Below are positions 42,570 through 52,800 of a stretch of DNA of 61,458 nt, piece after piece. Made by a program: the position numbers and the translations under genes. Numbering within the stretch: the first letter of the stretch is position 1; each line of letters starts with the position of its first letter. Origin of the DNA: Candidatus Omnitrophota bacterium (lineage in GTDB: Bacteria; Omnitrophota; JACPQZ01). A model generated the notes under the pieces. The model was not told the origin of the DNA, searched no databases, and was given only the letters and a program-made list of their open reading frames with translations. The stretch is taken from contig JACPQZ010000013.1 of NCBI GenBank assembly GCA_016190205.1, positions 1 through 61,458 on the forward strand, given 5' to 3'.

Positions 42570-43120
42570 AGGACCTTCTGGATGATTTGCTCCAGCTCGC
42601 GCACTTGGGCTTCGGTAAAGAATCCGCCGTCGTGGACATAACGAATCACACCGTCGGGGCCGATGAGAAAGCTGGCGGAAGTAAACGCGCGCACTCTCCC
42701 GCCGATCCAATACCGGTGCAGGGTTTGCCAGTCGGGATCGAGGGCGATGGGGAAGGTCATCCCCAGGGCACGGGCCGCCTGCTGGACTTCCTTCTCATTC
42801 AATAATCCCGGCGGCTTGGGATGATACACCCCAATCACCACAAGGCCCCGCGGGCCGTAGCGTTCGTGCCAGCGGTTGAATAGGGGGCCTGCAGCTGTGC
42901 AGAACGGACACTCATCCGTCCAAAAGCGTATGAGGACGGGATGCCCCTTTAGACCCTTGAGTGTAAGGGGCCCGGCGTTCATCCACCCGCTGAACACCCA
43001 TTCCGGGGCCGGGGTCCCGACGAGCTCCTCCCCTTCTGCGCACACCGCGTTAACAGGAATAACCGTCAACACGAGCGCGAGTTGAACAGCCAGTGCGTTC
43101 ATGATAAACCTGTATGTCAT
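42566..43120 (-). CDS. TlpA-like thiol-disulfide oxidoreductase
   Basis: 184 residues; N-terminal signal/anchor (about 8-28). A thioredoxin fold of the AhpC/TSA-TlpA group with CPFC at 71-74, GLVVIGVYHPKPPG and FLIGPDGVIRYVHDGGF. Exported side of the inner membrane, likely reduces disulfides in periplasmic proteins such as cytochrome c or surface enzymes. It follows the TMTC-like gene by 10 bp and shares a transcript with it. Confidence 0.88.
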   Translation of the reverse strand: MTYRFIMNALAVQLALVLTVIPVNAVCAEGEELVGTPAPEWVFSGWMNAGPLTLKGLKGHPVLIRFWTDECPFCTAAGPLFNRWHERYGPRGLVVIGVYHPKPPGLLNEKEVQQAARALGMTFPIALDPDWQTLHRYWIGGRVRAFTSASFLIGPDGVIRYVHDGGFFTEAQVRELEQIIQKVL

Positions 43121-43130
43121 CGGATAGTAT

Positions 43131-44783
43131 CTATTCTCGTTCTACGCGCCCCGCACCACGCACCCCGCTGCCTGCTACTTTGTTTTCCAAGATGGCGCGC
43201 TGCGCTTCCTCAAGATTTTCCCGTGCCACTTCATCCCGCGGATTGAGCTCCAAGGCCTTCTCAAAATACGAAATGGCTTCCTCTACCCGGCCAGAGCGGG
43301 CGAGGGCGGAACCCAAATTATTATACCCCCCCGCAAAGCCGGGGTTAAGCTCAATTGCCTTACGAAAATTAATGAGCGCCTCGTCCATCCTTCCGGCCCC
43401 GAGGAAGGCGTTCCCAAGACTCGTATAGGTAAATGGAAACTCGGGCTTAAGCCGTATGGCCTCCTCGTAATGCGCCACCGCCTCTCCGATCCGATCGCGG
43501 TCATAGAGAATCCGCCCCAAGGCATAATGCGCCCTGTAGTTCGCGGGACGCGTGGCCACAATATCCCGGAACATCCGTTCCTGGCTCCAATAAACGGTGT
43601 TGCGTAGGGCGGTCAAAAATCCCAGGGAGCCTATGATAAAGGTGAGCATGAGCGCCGATAAAGCCTTCCTCAAACCTGCGGTGGAAAACACCCTCCGCAT
43701 AAACTCCCTCCCGCCCAACACTGCGAGCGTCGCACAGCCCGCCAGCGGAAGGTACATCCGGTGCTCTACGAGGAGGTCGTCGATGGGAATGAAGCTGGAG
43801 CTGGGCAGCAAAACCAGAAAGAACCACAAGGCTGGAAAGCCCCAAGCGGGATATCGCCAAAAGAACCACGCTGAAGCCAGCAAGCTAAATCCCACCGCGG
43901 CCGCCGGCCAAAGCAGTCCGGCCGCGCCATCGGCAGGAGCCCACACATAATCCAGACACTGCGGAACAGGCCAGAGCACGAGCTTGAGATATTGAAGAAT
44001 CACGCGCGGCTGATTGAGGGCATACTCAAGCGGCGTAAAATCCCGCGTAAACCCGGCGCTCGTCTCCGGGCCTTGGGGGGACGCGGCCAGCACAAAGAAA
44101 AGTATCACCCACGTGGCCGCGAGACTTAAATAGAGGCCGCGCCTTATGCGCAAGGCTTCTCTAAGACTCGTTACCAAAAAGATGCGATCATAGAGGAGCA
44201 CGGCCAACGGAGCCGTAACCATCACGGGCTTGGTTGCCATCCCCAAGGCGCAGGAGGCTACAGACATAGCGTACCAGATACCTCGTCCGCGGGCGCGTGC
44301 GCCGCGTATCATACAGTACAAGGTCAAAAGATAAAAAAGCCCCATGAGAGACTCGGCCCTTTGAATGACGTACGTCACGCTCTGCGTCTGGAGAGGGTGC
44401 ACCAGCCAGATGAGCGCGATGCTCAACGCAGTGAAGTAATGAGAGCCTTGCAAGGTCCTGCGAAGAATTCCATAAAGGGCAAGCGCCGCGAAGATATGAA
44501 CCGCAAGATTGAAGGCGTGGTATCCCCAGGGGTTTAATCGCCCCAGTGCGTAATTGAGGGCAAGGGTAAAGTAGACGAGCGGGCGGACGGGGGCGTCATG
44601 GATGGGAGGCTTGGACACGGCCTGGGAAAGCGGCCAAAGCGAGCGGATGTTGGGATTGTCGACGATGGAAAAACCATCGTCGGCCAGGAAGACGCCGGGA
44701 AAACTCGTCAGGTAAAATAAAATCCCGATCGCGCAGATCAGTCCGGGGCCTAGCCACTCGGTCCGCTGTTCCGGGTTTGACAT
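43131..44783 (-). CDS. TMTC-like membrane mannosyltransferase with TPR repeats
   Basis: 550 residues. About ten to eleven transmembrane helices in the first 390 residues with the conserved luminal ADDGFSIVDN start (Asp pair) seen in polyprenol-phosphate-dependent glycosyltransferases, and WLVHPLQTQSVTYV. Then three to four TPR units (ANYRAHYALGRILYD, FTYTSLGNAFLGAG, GGYNNLGSALARSG). Related to the TMTC O-mannosyltransferase class; in bacteria likely glycosylates exported proteins. The C-terminus is repeat-encoded and may be an addition. Confidence 0.85.
   Translation of the reverse strand: MSNPEQRTEWLGPGLICAIGILFYLTSFPGVFLADDGFSIVDNPNIRSLWPLSQAVSKPPIHDAPVRPLVYFTLALNYALGRLNPWGYHAFNLAVHIFAALALYGILRRTLQGSHYFTALSIALIWLVHPLQTQSVTYVIQRAESLMGLFYLLTLYCMIRGARARGRGIWYAMSVASCALGMATKPVMVTAPLAVLLYDRIFLVTSLREALRIRRGLYLSLAATWVILFFVLAASPQGPETSAGFTRDFTPLEYALNQPRVILQYLKLVLWPVPQCLDYVWAPADGAAGLLWPAAAVGFSLLASAWFFWRYPAWGFPALWFFLVLLPSSSFIPIDDLLVEHRMYLPLAGCATLAVLGGREFMRRVFSTAGLRKALSALMLTFIIGSLGFLTALRNTVYWSQERMFRDIVATRPANYRAHYALGRILYDRDRIGEAVAHYEEAIRLKPEFPFTYTSLGNAFLGAGRMDEALINFRKAIELNPGFAGGYNNLGSALARSGRVEEAISYFEKALELNPRDEVARENLEEAQRAILENKVAGSGVRGAGRVERE
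43138..43179. repeat. Heptamer-register array at the TMTC-like gene end
   Basis: Six heptamers: CGTTCTA, CGCGCCC, CGCACCA, CGCACCC, CGCTGCC and a degenerate unit. It encodes the last residues (SGVRGAGRVERE) of the TMTC-like protein and its stop codon is nearby. Confidence 0.75.
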
Positions 44784-44836
44784 GGCATTCAGTATACCAG
44801 ATCAAACGCGGTTGGACCGCATAAGCCGCCGTCTGA

Positions 44837-47800
44837 CTATGGAGCCGCCTCTCCCATCACAAGCCCCTTAAAGTGAGATCGGGCATGACGCGTCATAAAG
44901 CCCGCCTGACCTTGAGTGTGCGTAAGGCCCGCGCGGGGCATGAGAATCGTCCGCCGGCCGTCGACAGAGAGCTCCAGGGCCTCCTCGCCCACATCCAAGC
45001 GAACGGGATAAGGCGTGTCCTTCTCAAGCGGGAAGGCGGCAGACTTCACCTCCGAAAGCGTGCCATTATAAACTTGACCGATGACAACCTGACTTCTCCC
45101 GCAATAGAGTCCGGCAAAGCTAAAGTGGGCCGGATCCTGATAGCCGAAAACGACGAAGGCGTTGTGCCATGCCCTTTCGGTTTCGAGGCAGGTTAAATCA
45201 CTCTTAAGGGAAAAGTTTCCGGATGGATGTAGAGACCGGTTGACTAAAATCGCCCGCTGAACGAACAGATCGGACTGCTGAAAACCTCCGCCTGTGACGA
45301 GCCACTTCCCGGACACGACTGACCAATCGTCCAGTCCCCCGCCGGCACCCTGAGAGACTTCGATAGAGATCTCGTCCTGCGCTTCCAGGCGTCCGTCCAT
45401 GGCCTTTGCGCGGACTAAATAGACTCCCACATCGGAGGGGTCGCTCGGCCTCAACGAAATTTCCATTCCGCGGCCCACCACACTTCGCGACGTGACCGCC
45501 GCAAAAGACGGCTGCTGTATCTGAAAACCCTCCCGGCTCCAAACGAGCTCGCAAGTGACCGGATCGTACTCCGGATCAATGGCCAATAAACGCACAGTCT
45601 TCCCCGACCCGACCGTTAGAGCAACCGGCCCGACCGGCATGGGCGCGAGAGGGACTTCATGCCGCGAGAAGAGCTCCAAGACCCATTGGGAGTCCAGCGC
45701 GTTGACCTCACCGTTCGCGTCAAAATCGGCGCGGCGCGCGGCCTCCGTTTGAGAAAGCCGTCCCCTGTATCCACCGCCCACCCAATTGGCTATAAGCTGT
45801 GCATCGGAGTTGTCCAACCTCCCGTCGTCGTTGAGATCGCCGCGCGAATTGACGAAGACCGGCGCCCGGTTTACTTTTCCCGGCTCCTCGGTGCGGTCCG
45901 GATAAGCATTGGTCCTGCGGTAATTTTGCCTCTCGGTAGGCCAGGGCGCTCCCGGCGCGCCGGGGCCGATAGCCCACGGCGAGGTGAAGATATGGATCCA
46001 GCCATCTTTGCTGGTCGGAAACCCGTCGTAGGCCGTAATCCATTCTTCACTCGTCACAACGAGCTCCAAATACCCGTCTTGATTTAAGTCGGCGATCGTA
46101 AGACCAGGGTTAAAAGCGCCGTGGCCATCTGGAATGCGGATGGGAAACCCGCGGACCATCTGCCCGTCTTTATGATAGGCGTAGATATCAGATCCCTTAT
46201 AAATGAAGATGACCTCCAGTTCGCCGTCTCCGTCCAAGTCGGAAAAGACGGGACAGAAGTAACTCATCGCCGGCTGGGGCCAGCCCTCGAGCACATGGCC
46301 TACAGCGTCAAGCAGGTACGCCATCCTGTCTTTGTCATTAACAATGAAGAGCTCCTTTTTGCCATCCCCCTCAATATCCCCGACCAGCGGTTGTTGCCAG
46401 TACGCAAATGGACTCGAGAGTAAAATACTTCCTGCCCCCTCGCGCTGTGGACTAAAAGTAGGGATCACAAACGGCCAGTTATCGCCTTGAGCTGCTCCCT
46501 CTGCATCAAACAGGTCTACATAACCCTTTAGTTTCAACGAATCGTTCGCTTCCAAAAAGCCGCGTGAGAGGACGACGACATCCCCGCGCCCGTCGAGATC
46601 GATATCCGATACCGTGAAACCCCTCGGCAAGCGTTCCGGGCTGTCCGGGTAAATCCGGTGCATGGCCTGGATACTTCCATCATGATTGTAGGAATAGATA
46701 TACTTGGGCTCCGGGGCCGATCCGGGCTCCTCGTGTTCGCCGATCGTCACGACCTCGAGTTCCCGATCCCCATCCCTATTCGCAATCACCGGAAGCATGC
46801 GTTCGTGCTCGTAATTGCGCGGGTCTTCCGTAACGGTCCGCCACAAGAGCGGCATCGTCAAAGGGTCCGACCCCCAGACATGCACTTCCGGACGTAACGT
46901 GCCGCTGTAGGGATGTGCCATAATGCCGGCCCATTCCGACTCTCCGTCGAGGTTGAGGTCAGCCACAGAAAGCGTATCGCTCACGTCTCCTAGCAGAGCC
47001 CCTCCCCCGATGCCCCGTGCGAGCACCTCCCCTCGCGTATTGAGAACATAGGCCCGTCTATCTTGGCGTCTATCGTCATAGTAGCCGTTTCTTACCACAA
47101 CCACGATCTCCTGCGTACCGTCCCCATTCATATCCAAGATGATGGGGGCGGCATTTATGTTGAATTCGGTGCCGGCGGCCTCCGGATGAGGCTCGAACGG
47201 CCAGCTTCCCGCAAGCGGCGTGCCGTCGTCATGAAACGCATGGAGCTGGGCTGTAAACCAATAAAAGGGATACGTGGGGGGCTGGGTCTGATCGCGCTCA
47301 CGGCTTCCACCCACGATGATTTCCAGGTCTCCGTCGCGATCCAGGTCCGCCAAGGTGGAAGATCTTACAGGCCCCGGGGTATGAATCGCCTGCCGATATA
47401 CGGGAAGCGTGTTTTTGAGGAGGAAGGGCGCTGATAACCCTGACGCCCCAAACTCAATTCTAAAGCGCAAGTCGCTTAAGAGGGGGGTCCCCGCGTTCAT
47501 CAAAATCACAAAAGGATCGGCCTCGTTGTGATACTCCGGGTCGAGGAGGATGCCCCCGCCCTGGCCTGAAGCGAGCGGGCGGTCCCTTCGGCTGAACCGA
47601 GACCCTTCATCGACGACCGTGCATAACCCGTCTTCCGACACGAGACGAGCCGCTGTGTCCTGAAGCACGCTCGTGGCGAAAAGGTTTAGCCGAAGCTCAA
47701 CCTCCTCACCCGGTTCGATGCTTTGATTGGTTTGAAGATCTGTTTCTTGATACGTGACCTCCTTCACGAACAAAAGCGTAGAGCCCATGCGCTCGTGCAC

Positions 47801-49711
47801 GGCACGATACGCATCGACTACGCCCCGTCCCAATTGGAAGGCATGGAGACGGTCCGCGTCACTCACGGGCCGGGCCGTACTCAAGAGCTGCTGTATCGCC
47901 GCAATGTGATCGCGCTTAAGCTCCGGGTATTTGGACAGTACCAGCGCAAATACACCCGAGACATGGGGGCAGGCCATGGACGTCCCTCGAACACGGTAGT
48001 AATCTTGGGCAACATATTGTCGCGCTTCATCAGGGCCCCAACTTCCGGCCATGTCACTGCCTTGCGAGCGGAGGGAAAGGATATTGTTGTGGGGCCGCCT
48101 CACCACTTCGACCAGATCTTTGCTGTCCCCGCCGGGGGCCAGCACCTTAAGCTGGGTACCGAAATTCGAAAAGTCGCTCTTGGTTCCCAAGTGGGTTACG
48201 GACCCCACCGACACCACTTCCTGCATGTTGATGGGGGCATATCGCTTGACGTCTTCCGAACTATTGCCGGCAGAAAAGACCACGATCTTTTTCTTTTGGT
48301 GATAGGCATAGACGATCGCCTCTTCAAGAAGCAGATCTCTGTAGTTTTCCCGGGTCGGCCCCCAGCTATTGCTCAAAATGTGGGCCGGGCCATTGGCCGC
48401 ATAATAAATGGCCCGCACCACCACGGCGGTCGTCGCGAGGGGAAAAATCTTAATGGGCATCACCTTGGCAAAAGGGGCAACCCCGGCTATCCCTATGGTA
48501 TTATCCGCCTCCGCCGCAATGGTGCCGGCCACGTGGGTGCCGTGACCGATGCGCTGGAGCTCATAAGGATCGCGGTCCGGATATACACCGTTCGCCCCAT
48601 CACCACTAAAATCCCAACCCAGGATGTCGTCGCGGAAACCATTGCGGTCTTCGTCGAAACGGTTTAGAAACTTTGGATTCATCATAACGTCCTTGAGATT
48701 AAGGCTTCCATTGCCATCGAGGTCGCCCGTAAAATCCATTGCCTCCCGAGGGGTCACGACTCCATCCGCGTCGGCATCGAGTCCTGCCGGAAACCGGCCT
48801 TCCTCAACCATCAGCTCACGCTGATTGAGCCAAACGCTGTTTTCGATGTCCGGATGGTTGTAGTCAAGCCCCGTATCGAGCACGGCTACGATAACCCCCT
48901 CCCCGGGCTTCGTTTCCCCTTCGTCGAAACGCCCGTTCGCATTGGTATCAAACTCATTCCATGCCTCGATCGCACGGATCATGGCAAGCCCCCAGAGATC
49001 CGGATAATTCTGACCCCAAGACCCCTGACGGTAGGTGCCGGGGTTTGCCTCATCTCCCAGAAAGGCATCGTTCGGAATGTAGTTCTCGCGGGGGAGCGGC
49101 CAGGCATTTGTCTCATACTGATAATTGGGCTGTGCGTATTCAATAAGCGGGTCTTTCGAGAGCTCCTCACAGATGGCTTCAATCCCTTTGCCCATGCCAG
49201 CCTTTACCTTCATGAGCCAGACATCCTGAAAACGGGTCGGGCGTGCCCGCCCCGCGCTGGCGCGGTCACCCTCTTCGGGAATTAAGGGCCGCGCGCTTGA
49301 AAAGTCTATTCGTCGTTCCAGCGCCCGCGCGCCGCGGACACCCAGCGCCTTGGAAGCGGAGGTCACCCGGCCTTGGACATTGAGGCTTTGGGCGAGCGCC
49401 TGGGATAGATCTTTTCCCGCCCCACTGCCCTTGAACTTGACGATCACCTCGTCCGACCGCCAGGCCCGCGCACGCGCCCCCTTTTTAGAATCAGCAGGCC
49501 CCTCGGAAACAGCCCTGTCCAGCGGACCCTGTGTCGTCACCCCTTCTTCCATCTGCACCTTGAGCGCTGTTCCGTCGACCACGATTTCCTCAACTGGGTC
49601 CTTTTGAGATGGCTCTGAAAATGCGGCGGAATGCTCTGCCAGCATTAGGGTTCCCACAAAAATAATAAATGCGGCCGTTCGCCATACTATCTCTCTACGA
49701 TCGGTCTCCAT
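44837..49711 (-). CDS. Very large secreted subtilase with FG-GAP propeller, dockerin and C-terminal domain
   Basis: 1,624 residues from ATG at 49711 (GGAG 5 nt upstream). Signal anchor near the start, propeptide to about 220, then a peptidase S8 domain with catalytic Asp in VLDTGLDYNHPD, His in GHGTHVAGT and Ser in GTSMACPHVSG. Between Asp and His are loops of EF-hand type (DADADGVVTPREAMD, DLDGNGSLNLKD). After the protease come about seven FG-GAP/VCBS units (DLDRDGDLEIIVGG, DMNGDGTQEIVVV, DLDGDGELEVIF) likely forming a propeller, then a dockerin-like pair (DLNDDGRLDNSD, DFDANGEVNALD), and a final jelly-roll-like domain (ETERAWHNAFVVFGYQ, GLYCGRSQVVIGQV) shared with the next protein. Probably degrades protein on the outside, calcium-dependent. 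Confidence 0.88.
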   Translation of the reverse strand: METDRREIVWRTAAFIIFVGTLMLAEHSAAFSEPSQKDPVEEIVVDGTALKVQMEEGVTTQGPLDRAVSEGPADSKKGARARAWRSDEVIVKFKGSGAGKDLSQALAQSLNVQGRVTSASKALGVRGARALERRIDFSSARPLIPEEGDRASAGRARPTRFQDVWLMKVKAGMGKGIEAICEELSKDPLIEYAQPNYQYETNAWPLPRENYIPNDAFLGDEANPGTYRQGSWGQNYPDLWGLAMIRAIEAWNEFDTNANGRFDEGETKPGEGVIVAVLDTGLDYNHPDIENSVWLNQRELMVEEGRFPAGLDADADGVVTPREAMDFTGDLDGNGSLNLKDVMMNPKFLNRFDEDRNGFRDDILGWDFSGDGANGVYPDRDPYELQRIGHGTHVAGTIAAEADNTIGIAGVAPFAKVMPIKIFPLATTAVVVRAIYYAANGPAHILSNSWGPTRENYRDLLLEEAIVYAYHQKKKIVVFSAGNSSEDVKRYAPINMQEVVSVGSVTHLGTKSDFSNFGTQLKVLAPGGDSKDLVEVVRRPHNNILSLRSQGSDMAGSWGPDEARQYVAQDYYRVRGTSMACPHVSGVFALVLSKYPELKRDHIAAIQQLLSTARPVSDADRLHAFQLGRGVVDAYRAVHERMGSTLLFVKEVTYQETDLQTNQSIEPGEEVELRLNLFATSVLQDTAARLVSEDGLCTVVDEGSRFSRRDRPLASGQGGGILLDPEYHNEADPFVILMNAGTPLLSDLRFRIEFGASGLSAPFLLKNTLPVYRQAIHTPGPVRSSTLADLDRDGDLEIIVGGSRERDQTQPPTYPFYWFTAQLHAFHDDGTPLAGSWPFEPHPEAAGTEFNINAAPIILDMNGDGTQEIVVVVRNGYYDDRRQDRRAYVLNTRGEVLARGIGGGALLGDVSDTLSVADLNLDGESEWAGIMAHPYSGTLRPEVHVWGSDPLTMPLLWRTVTEDPRNYEHERMLPVIANRDGDRELEVVTIGEHEEPGSAPEPKYIYSYNHDGSIQAMHRIYPDSPERLPRGFTVSDIDLDGRGDVVVLSRGFLEANDSLKLKGYVDLFDAEGAAQGDNWPFVIPTFSPQREGAGSILLSSPFAYWQQPLVGDIEGDGKKELFIVNDKDRMAYLLDAVGHVLEGWPQPAMSYFCPVFSDLDGDGELEVIFIYKGSDIYAYHKDGQMVRGFPIRIPDGHGAFNPGLTIADLNQDGYLELVVTSEEWITAYDGFPTSKDGWIHIFTSPWAIGPGAPGAPWPTERQNYRRTNAYPDRTEEPGKVNRAPVFVNSRGDLNDDGRLDNSDAQLIANWVGGGYRGRLSQTEAARRADFDANGEVNALDSQWVLELFSRHEVPLAPMPVGPVALTVGSGKTVRLLAIDPEYDPVTCELVWSREGFQIQQPSFAAVTSRSVVGRGMEISLRPSDPSDVGVYLVRAKAMDGRLEAQDEISIEVSQGAGGGLDDWSVVSGKWLVTGGGFQQSDLFVQRAILVNRSLHPSGNFSLKSDLTCLETERAWHNAFVVFGYQDPAHFSFAGLYCGRSQVVIGQVYNGTLSEVKSAAFPLEKDTPYPVRLDVGEEALELSVDGRRTILMPRAGLTHTQGQAGFMTRHARSHFKGLVMGEAAP

Positions 49712-49831
49712 GGCGGCTCCCCCCTCTTCATCCGCGCCAAAAAAACAATGCACTGTACCATTAAATTAACAGCCCAGGGGTTTTTTTATTCCCTTGGCGG
49801 GTAATGAGATCGGTGTAAATTTGTAAAAAGT

Positions 49832-49873
49832 AAAAAAGCACACAGGAGCCAGCCTTAGGCTGGCTCCTGTGTG
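49832..49873 (-). terminator. Intrinsic terminator after the G8 protein gene
   Basis: 16-bp perfect stem (49839-49854 with 49858-49873), 3-nt loop, then T6 on the minus strand. Ends 22 bp after the G8 gene stop. Confidence 0.93.
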
Positions 49874-49894
49874 AACATGCTTCATAGGGGGTTA

Positions 49895-52800
49895 TTAAGG
49901 CAGGATGCGCTGCGCCCTGGAGGTTACCGCGATCTCCGCGGTCCCGCTGGCTTTGTTACCCGCCTGATCCTCAAACTCCAGCACAACAGGGATGCGGCCG
50001 CCGTCGGGAGTTACGGGGAGATCCACGGTTGCGCCGGCGAACAGGCCCACGGTCACGTGCGCCACTTGGTCGGTGAAACTGAAGGTGAGCGCCATCCGGC
50101 GCGGTAAATCCAGGGGATGGACCTCAAGCCTGGGCGGGGCGTACACTTTTGTAAACGCCGGGGGTGTGCGGTCCCCATAAACGAGAACCGTCCTTTGCAC
50201 GCCGGCAACCCTCACGGGAATAAAGTTCCAGCCCTCTTTAAGCGTTACGGCCGTTCCGCGTACGGTTCCACCGCTCTCCACATCCGTCACCACCGGCACG
50301 TAGCCTGAATAATCGTTGGTCGTCCAGGGGCTGTTCAGCACGATGGGAGTGAGGATCGTCTCGGTGTCCGGACCCACGAGGCCCGCAACCCCTTCTACAC
50401 GCCTTGCCTCCGGCGGGGCTACGGTTCCGGCAACTGCCAGGTGGTACTCCCTCCAAAGCCTGTCGCCAGTCTTTCCGTCAAGCTCGGGGATGCCAGTGCC
50501 AGTAAAGAGTATGTGACTGCCGCTCTGTTCCAGATAGTACAAGCGCTCACCATCCAACCAGATATAATCCGAAGAGATCCCTTCTTCTTCCATCATCATA
50601 GGATCCTTACTCTGCATCATCATCATCATCTTTTCCGTTTTCTGCATAAACAAGGCCCCCAGCATGCCGGTACCCAGAGCGTTGGCGCTAACCTGCATGG
50701 CAATATTTTCATGCTTTTCCCCGGCCCACGCGGGAGCGCCCGGATCCAGCGTCCCAAACGTGAGGCGCTCCATCTGAAAATCGCGGGGGGCCACACTGTT
50801 CGTAAAGGCGACGTTGACCACGTTGTTAAAGTAGCAATCGCGCATCTCGTTGTGGCCCTTACCCGGTGCCGCAAGACCCGTCCCCCATCCAATCACCACG
50901 AGGTCTTCATAGAGCATGTGTTCCGTCGCGCCATTACCCTGAATGGCATATTGGACTGGATACGTCCGGTCACCCAGCACCTTGGACTGACGATAGGTGA
51001 TCGACCTGGAATAGGCCGCGATGAGCCCCCTTTCCTTGACACCCCATAGAACCGAATTTTCAACCACGCTGTTGACCGAGTGAGGTACATTGAGCAGGTG
51101 GTTTCCAACCAGGAAACCGCTTTTTGACGCCCCGCCCTTGTTGCCGGAAGCATGAAACGGGACATGCATGGGGACCAGGGCGGGCTTCCCACCATGAATA
51201 TTGAGCGCCTTGAGGTCCTCACGCAGGTTAGCCGAGTCAAACCGAACATCATGGCCGTTTTCCCGATTTGGAAAGGTATAAACAGAAAAGCAGGTCCCGG
51301 AATGTCCGAAAGAATAATTGTCCAGAAGCTCGATGCCGGGGCTCTGCAGCCAAAAGCCGTGGCCCGCAAAGCCGAAATCGAACTGGGCGTCGCGCGTGGG
51401 CTCAATCGCCTGTTTCTGGGAGCGCACGGCCAGGTTATTGCGCCAGGTGCCGATCTCGCTTCCGTTTTCCGCGAAGAAGCCCGAGCCATTGCAGCGGTAG
51501 GAGACATTCCCCTCCGCCACGAGATGCGCCCCGTGGTGCACCAGCCCGTGCTTGGGGCTTCCCACAATCGCACTATTGCGCACGATCTGGGGAGGATTGT
51601 CGATGCTTGCTCCCGTCCGCCCGTGAAAGTGCAGGGCGTAGCGTCCGATCGTATTTGCGTCCGTCAGGGGCATGACATTCCCGTGGTCATCAAGAACGGG
51701 TGAGGTGTGCACGATATCGGCATTCGTGCGTCCCAGCCCATAGAAGCCCGCCCCATCCACCACCACCCCTGAGTGGACGTGCATCACCATGAAGTGACCG
51801 CGCCGCGAAATGTCCCTGCGAACATCTGCACCGTAAAGATCGCTTCCGATCACCTCGGACATGAATTGGACGTTACGCGTGAGATTCCCCACGGGGATCT
51901 CAACATCCTCCCGCGTGACGCGTTCGTATTCATAGTAAGGCGTTCCGGAAGAGTCGCGCGCCACGTGGTCAAATTGGAGAGCTCTCGCCAGGCGGGCCGT
52001 GCGCCCATCCGGCGAGATTTCCGCAACCGTGATGACCTCATCTTCGTTCACATCGATTTTTGTCCCGGCAAAAAGGAGGGCGTCCCCCGCCTTCCAACCC
52101 GCGGGCGGGCCGTCAAAGGTAATAACCGAAAGCCCCCTGACCAAATCCTCCCTGGGAACGGCATGGGCCTGAACTAAAGCGCCATAGATAGAAGTCTTTG
52201 CGGTATGAGAAATAAATCCGCCGCTAAGGTCTAAGGGGTCGTACAGCTTGTTTCGTTCGCCCCGGTCTGCGATCACGATCTTGGCTGTTTTGCCTGCGCT
52301 GATCCTGTCTAAAGCCGTTCCCATCTCGAAAGTTCCCGTGTGACCGATGACGACCGTGACCGCCTTGAGGGCCGTATCCTTAGAAGGATCAAAACGGAGC
52401 GTCCCGTCCACGCGAATCCATTCCAAGGCTTGTCCGGAAAAATCCCCATCCACCGTGACCGTTGCCCCCTCTTCGATCATGATGCGATCCCCTGCGAGGG
52501 TGTCCATATTAGACCAAAGGGCGTCGCCTGCCACGCGCAAGGTGGCGCCAGCGTCCCGGACGAGATTAAACGCCGCCAGATGCTCTTCGCGTTTGACCGG
52601 ATCGTCCATGTGCGCGCCGTGGTCATGATCGTGGTCCATTGGATAGGGATCCCTTTGAGCCGAACAAGAGGTGCACGGCCCCCCCGGCCTTGTCACGCGC
52701 GTAACTTTATGAAGATGATTCGGATCTTCGTCATCATGAAGGAGTTCAATGTTAAAACCTTCAAAACGCGAGCGGGCATACCAAGCGTTAAGACCGATCT

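Noticed and set aside
47723-48667. A 314-codon plus-strand open frame opposite the subtilase
   Set aside because: It is antisense to a clearly conserved S8 domain and has no domain signature; typical high-GC shadow.
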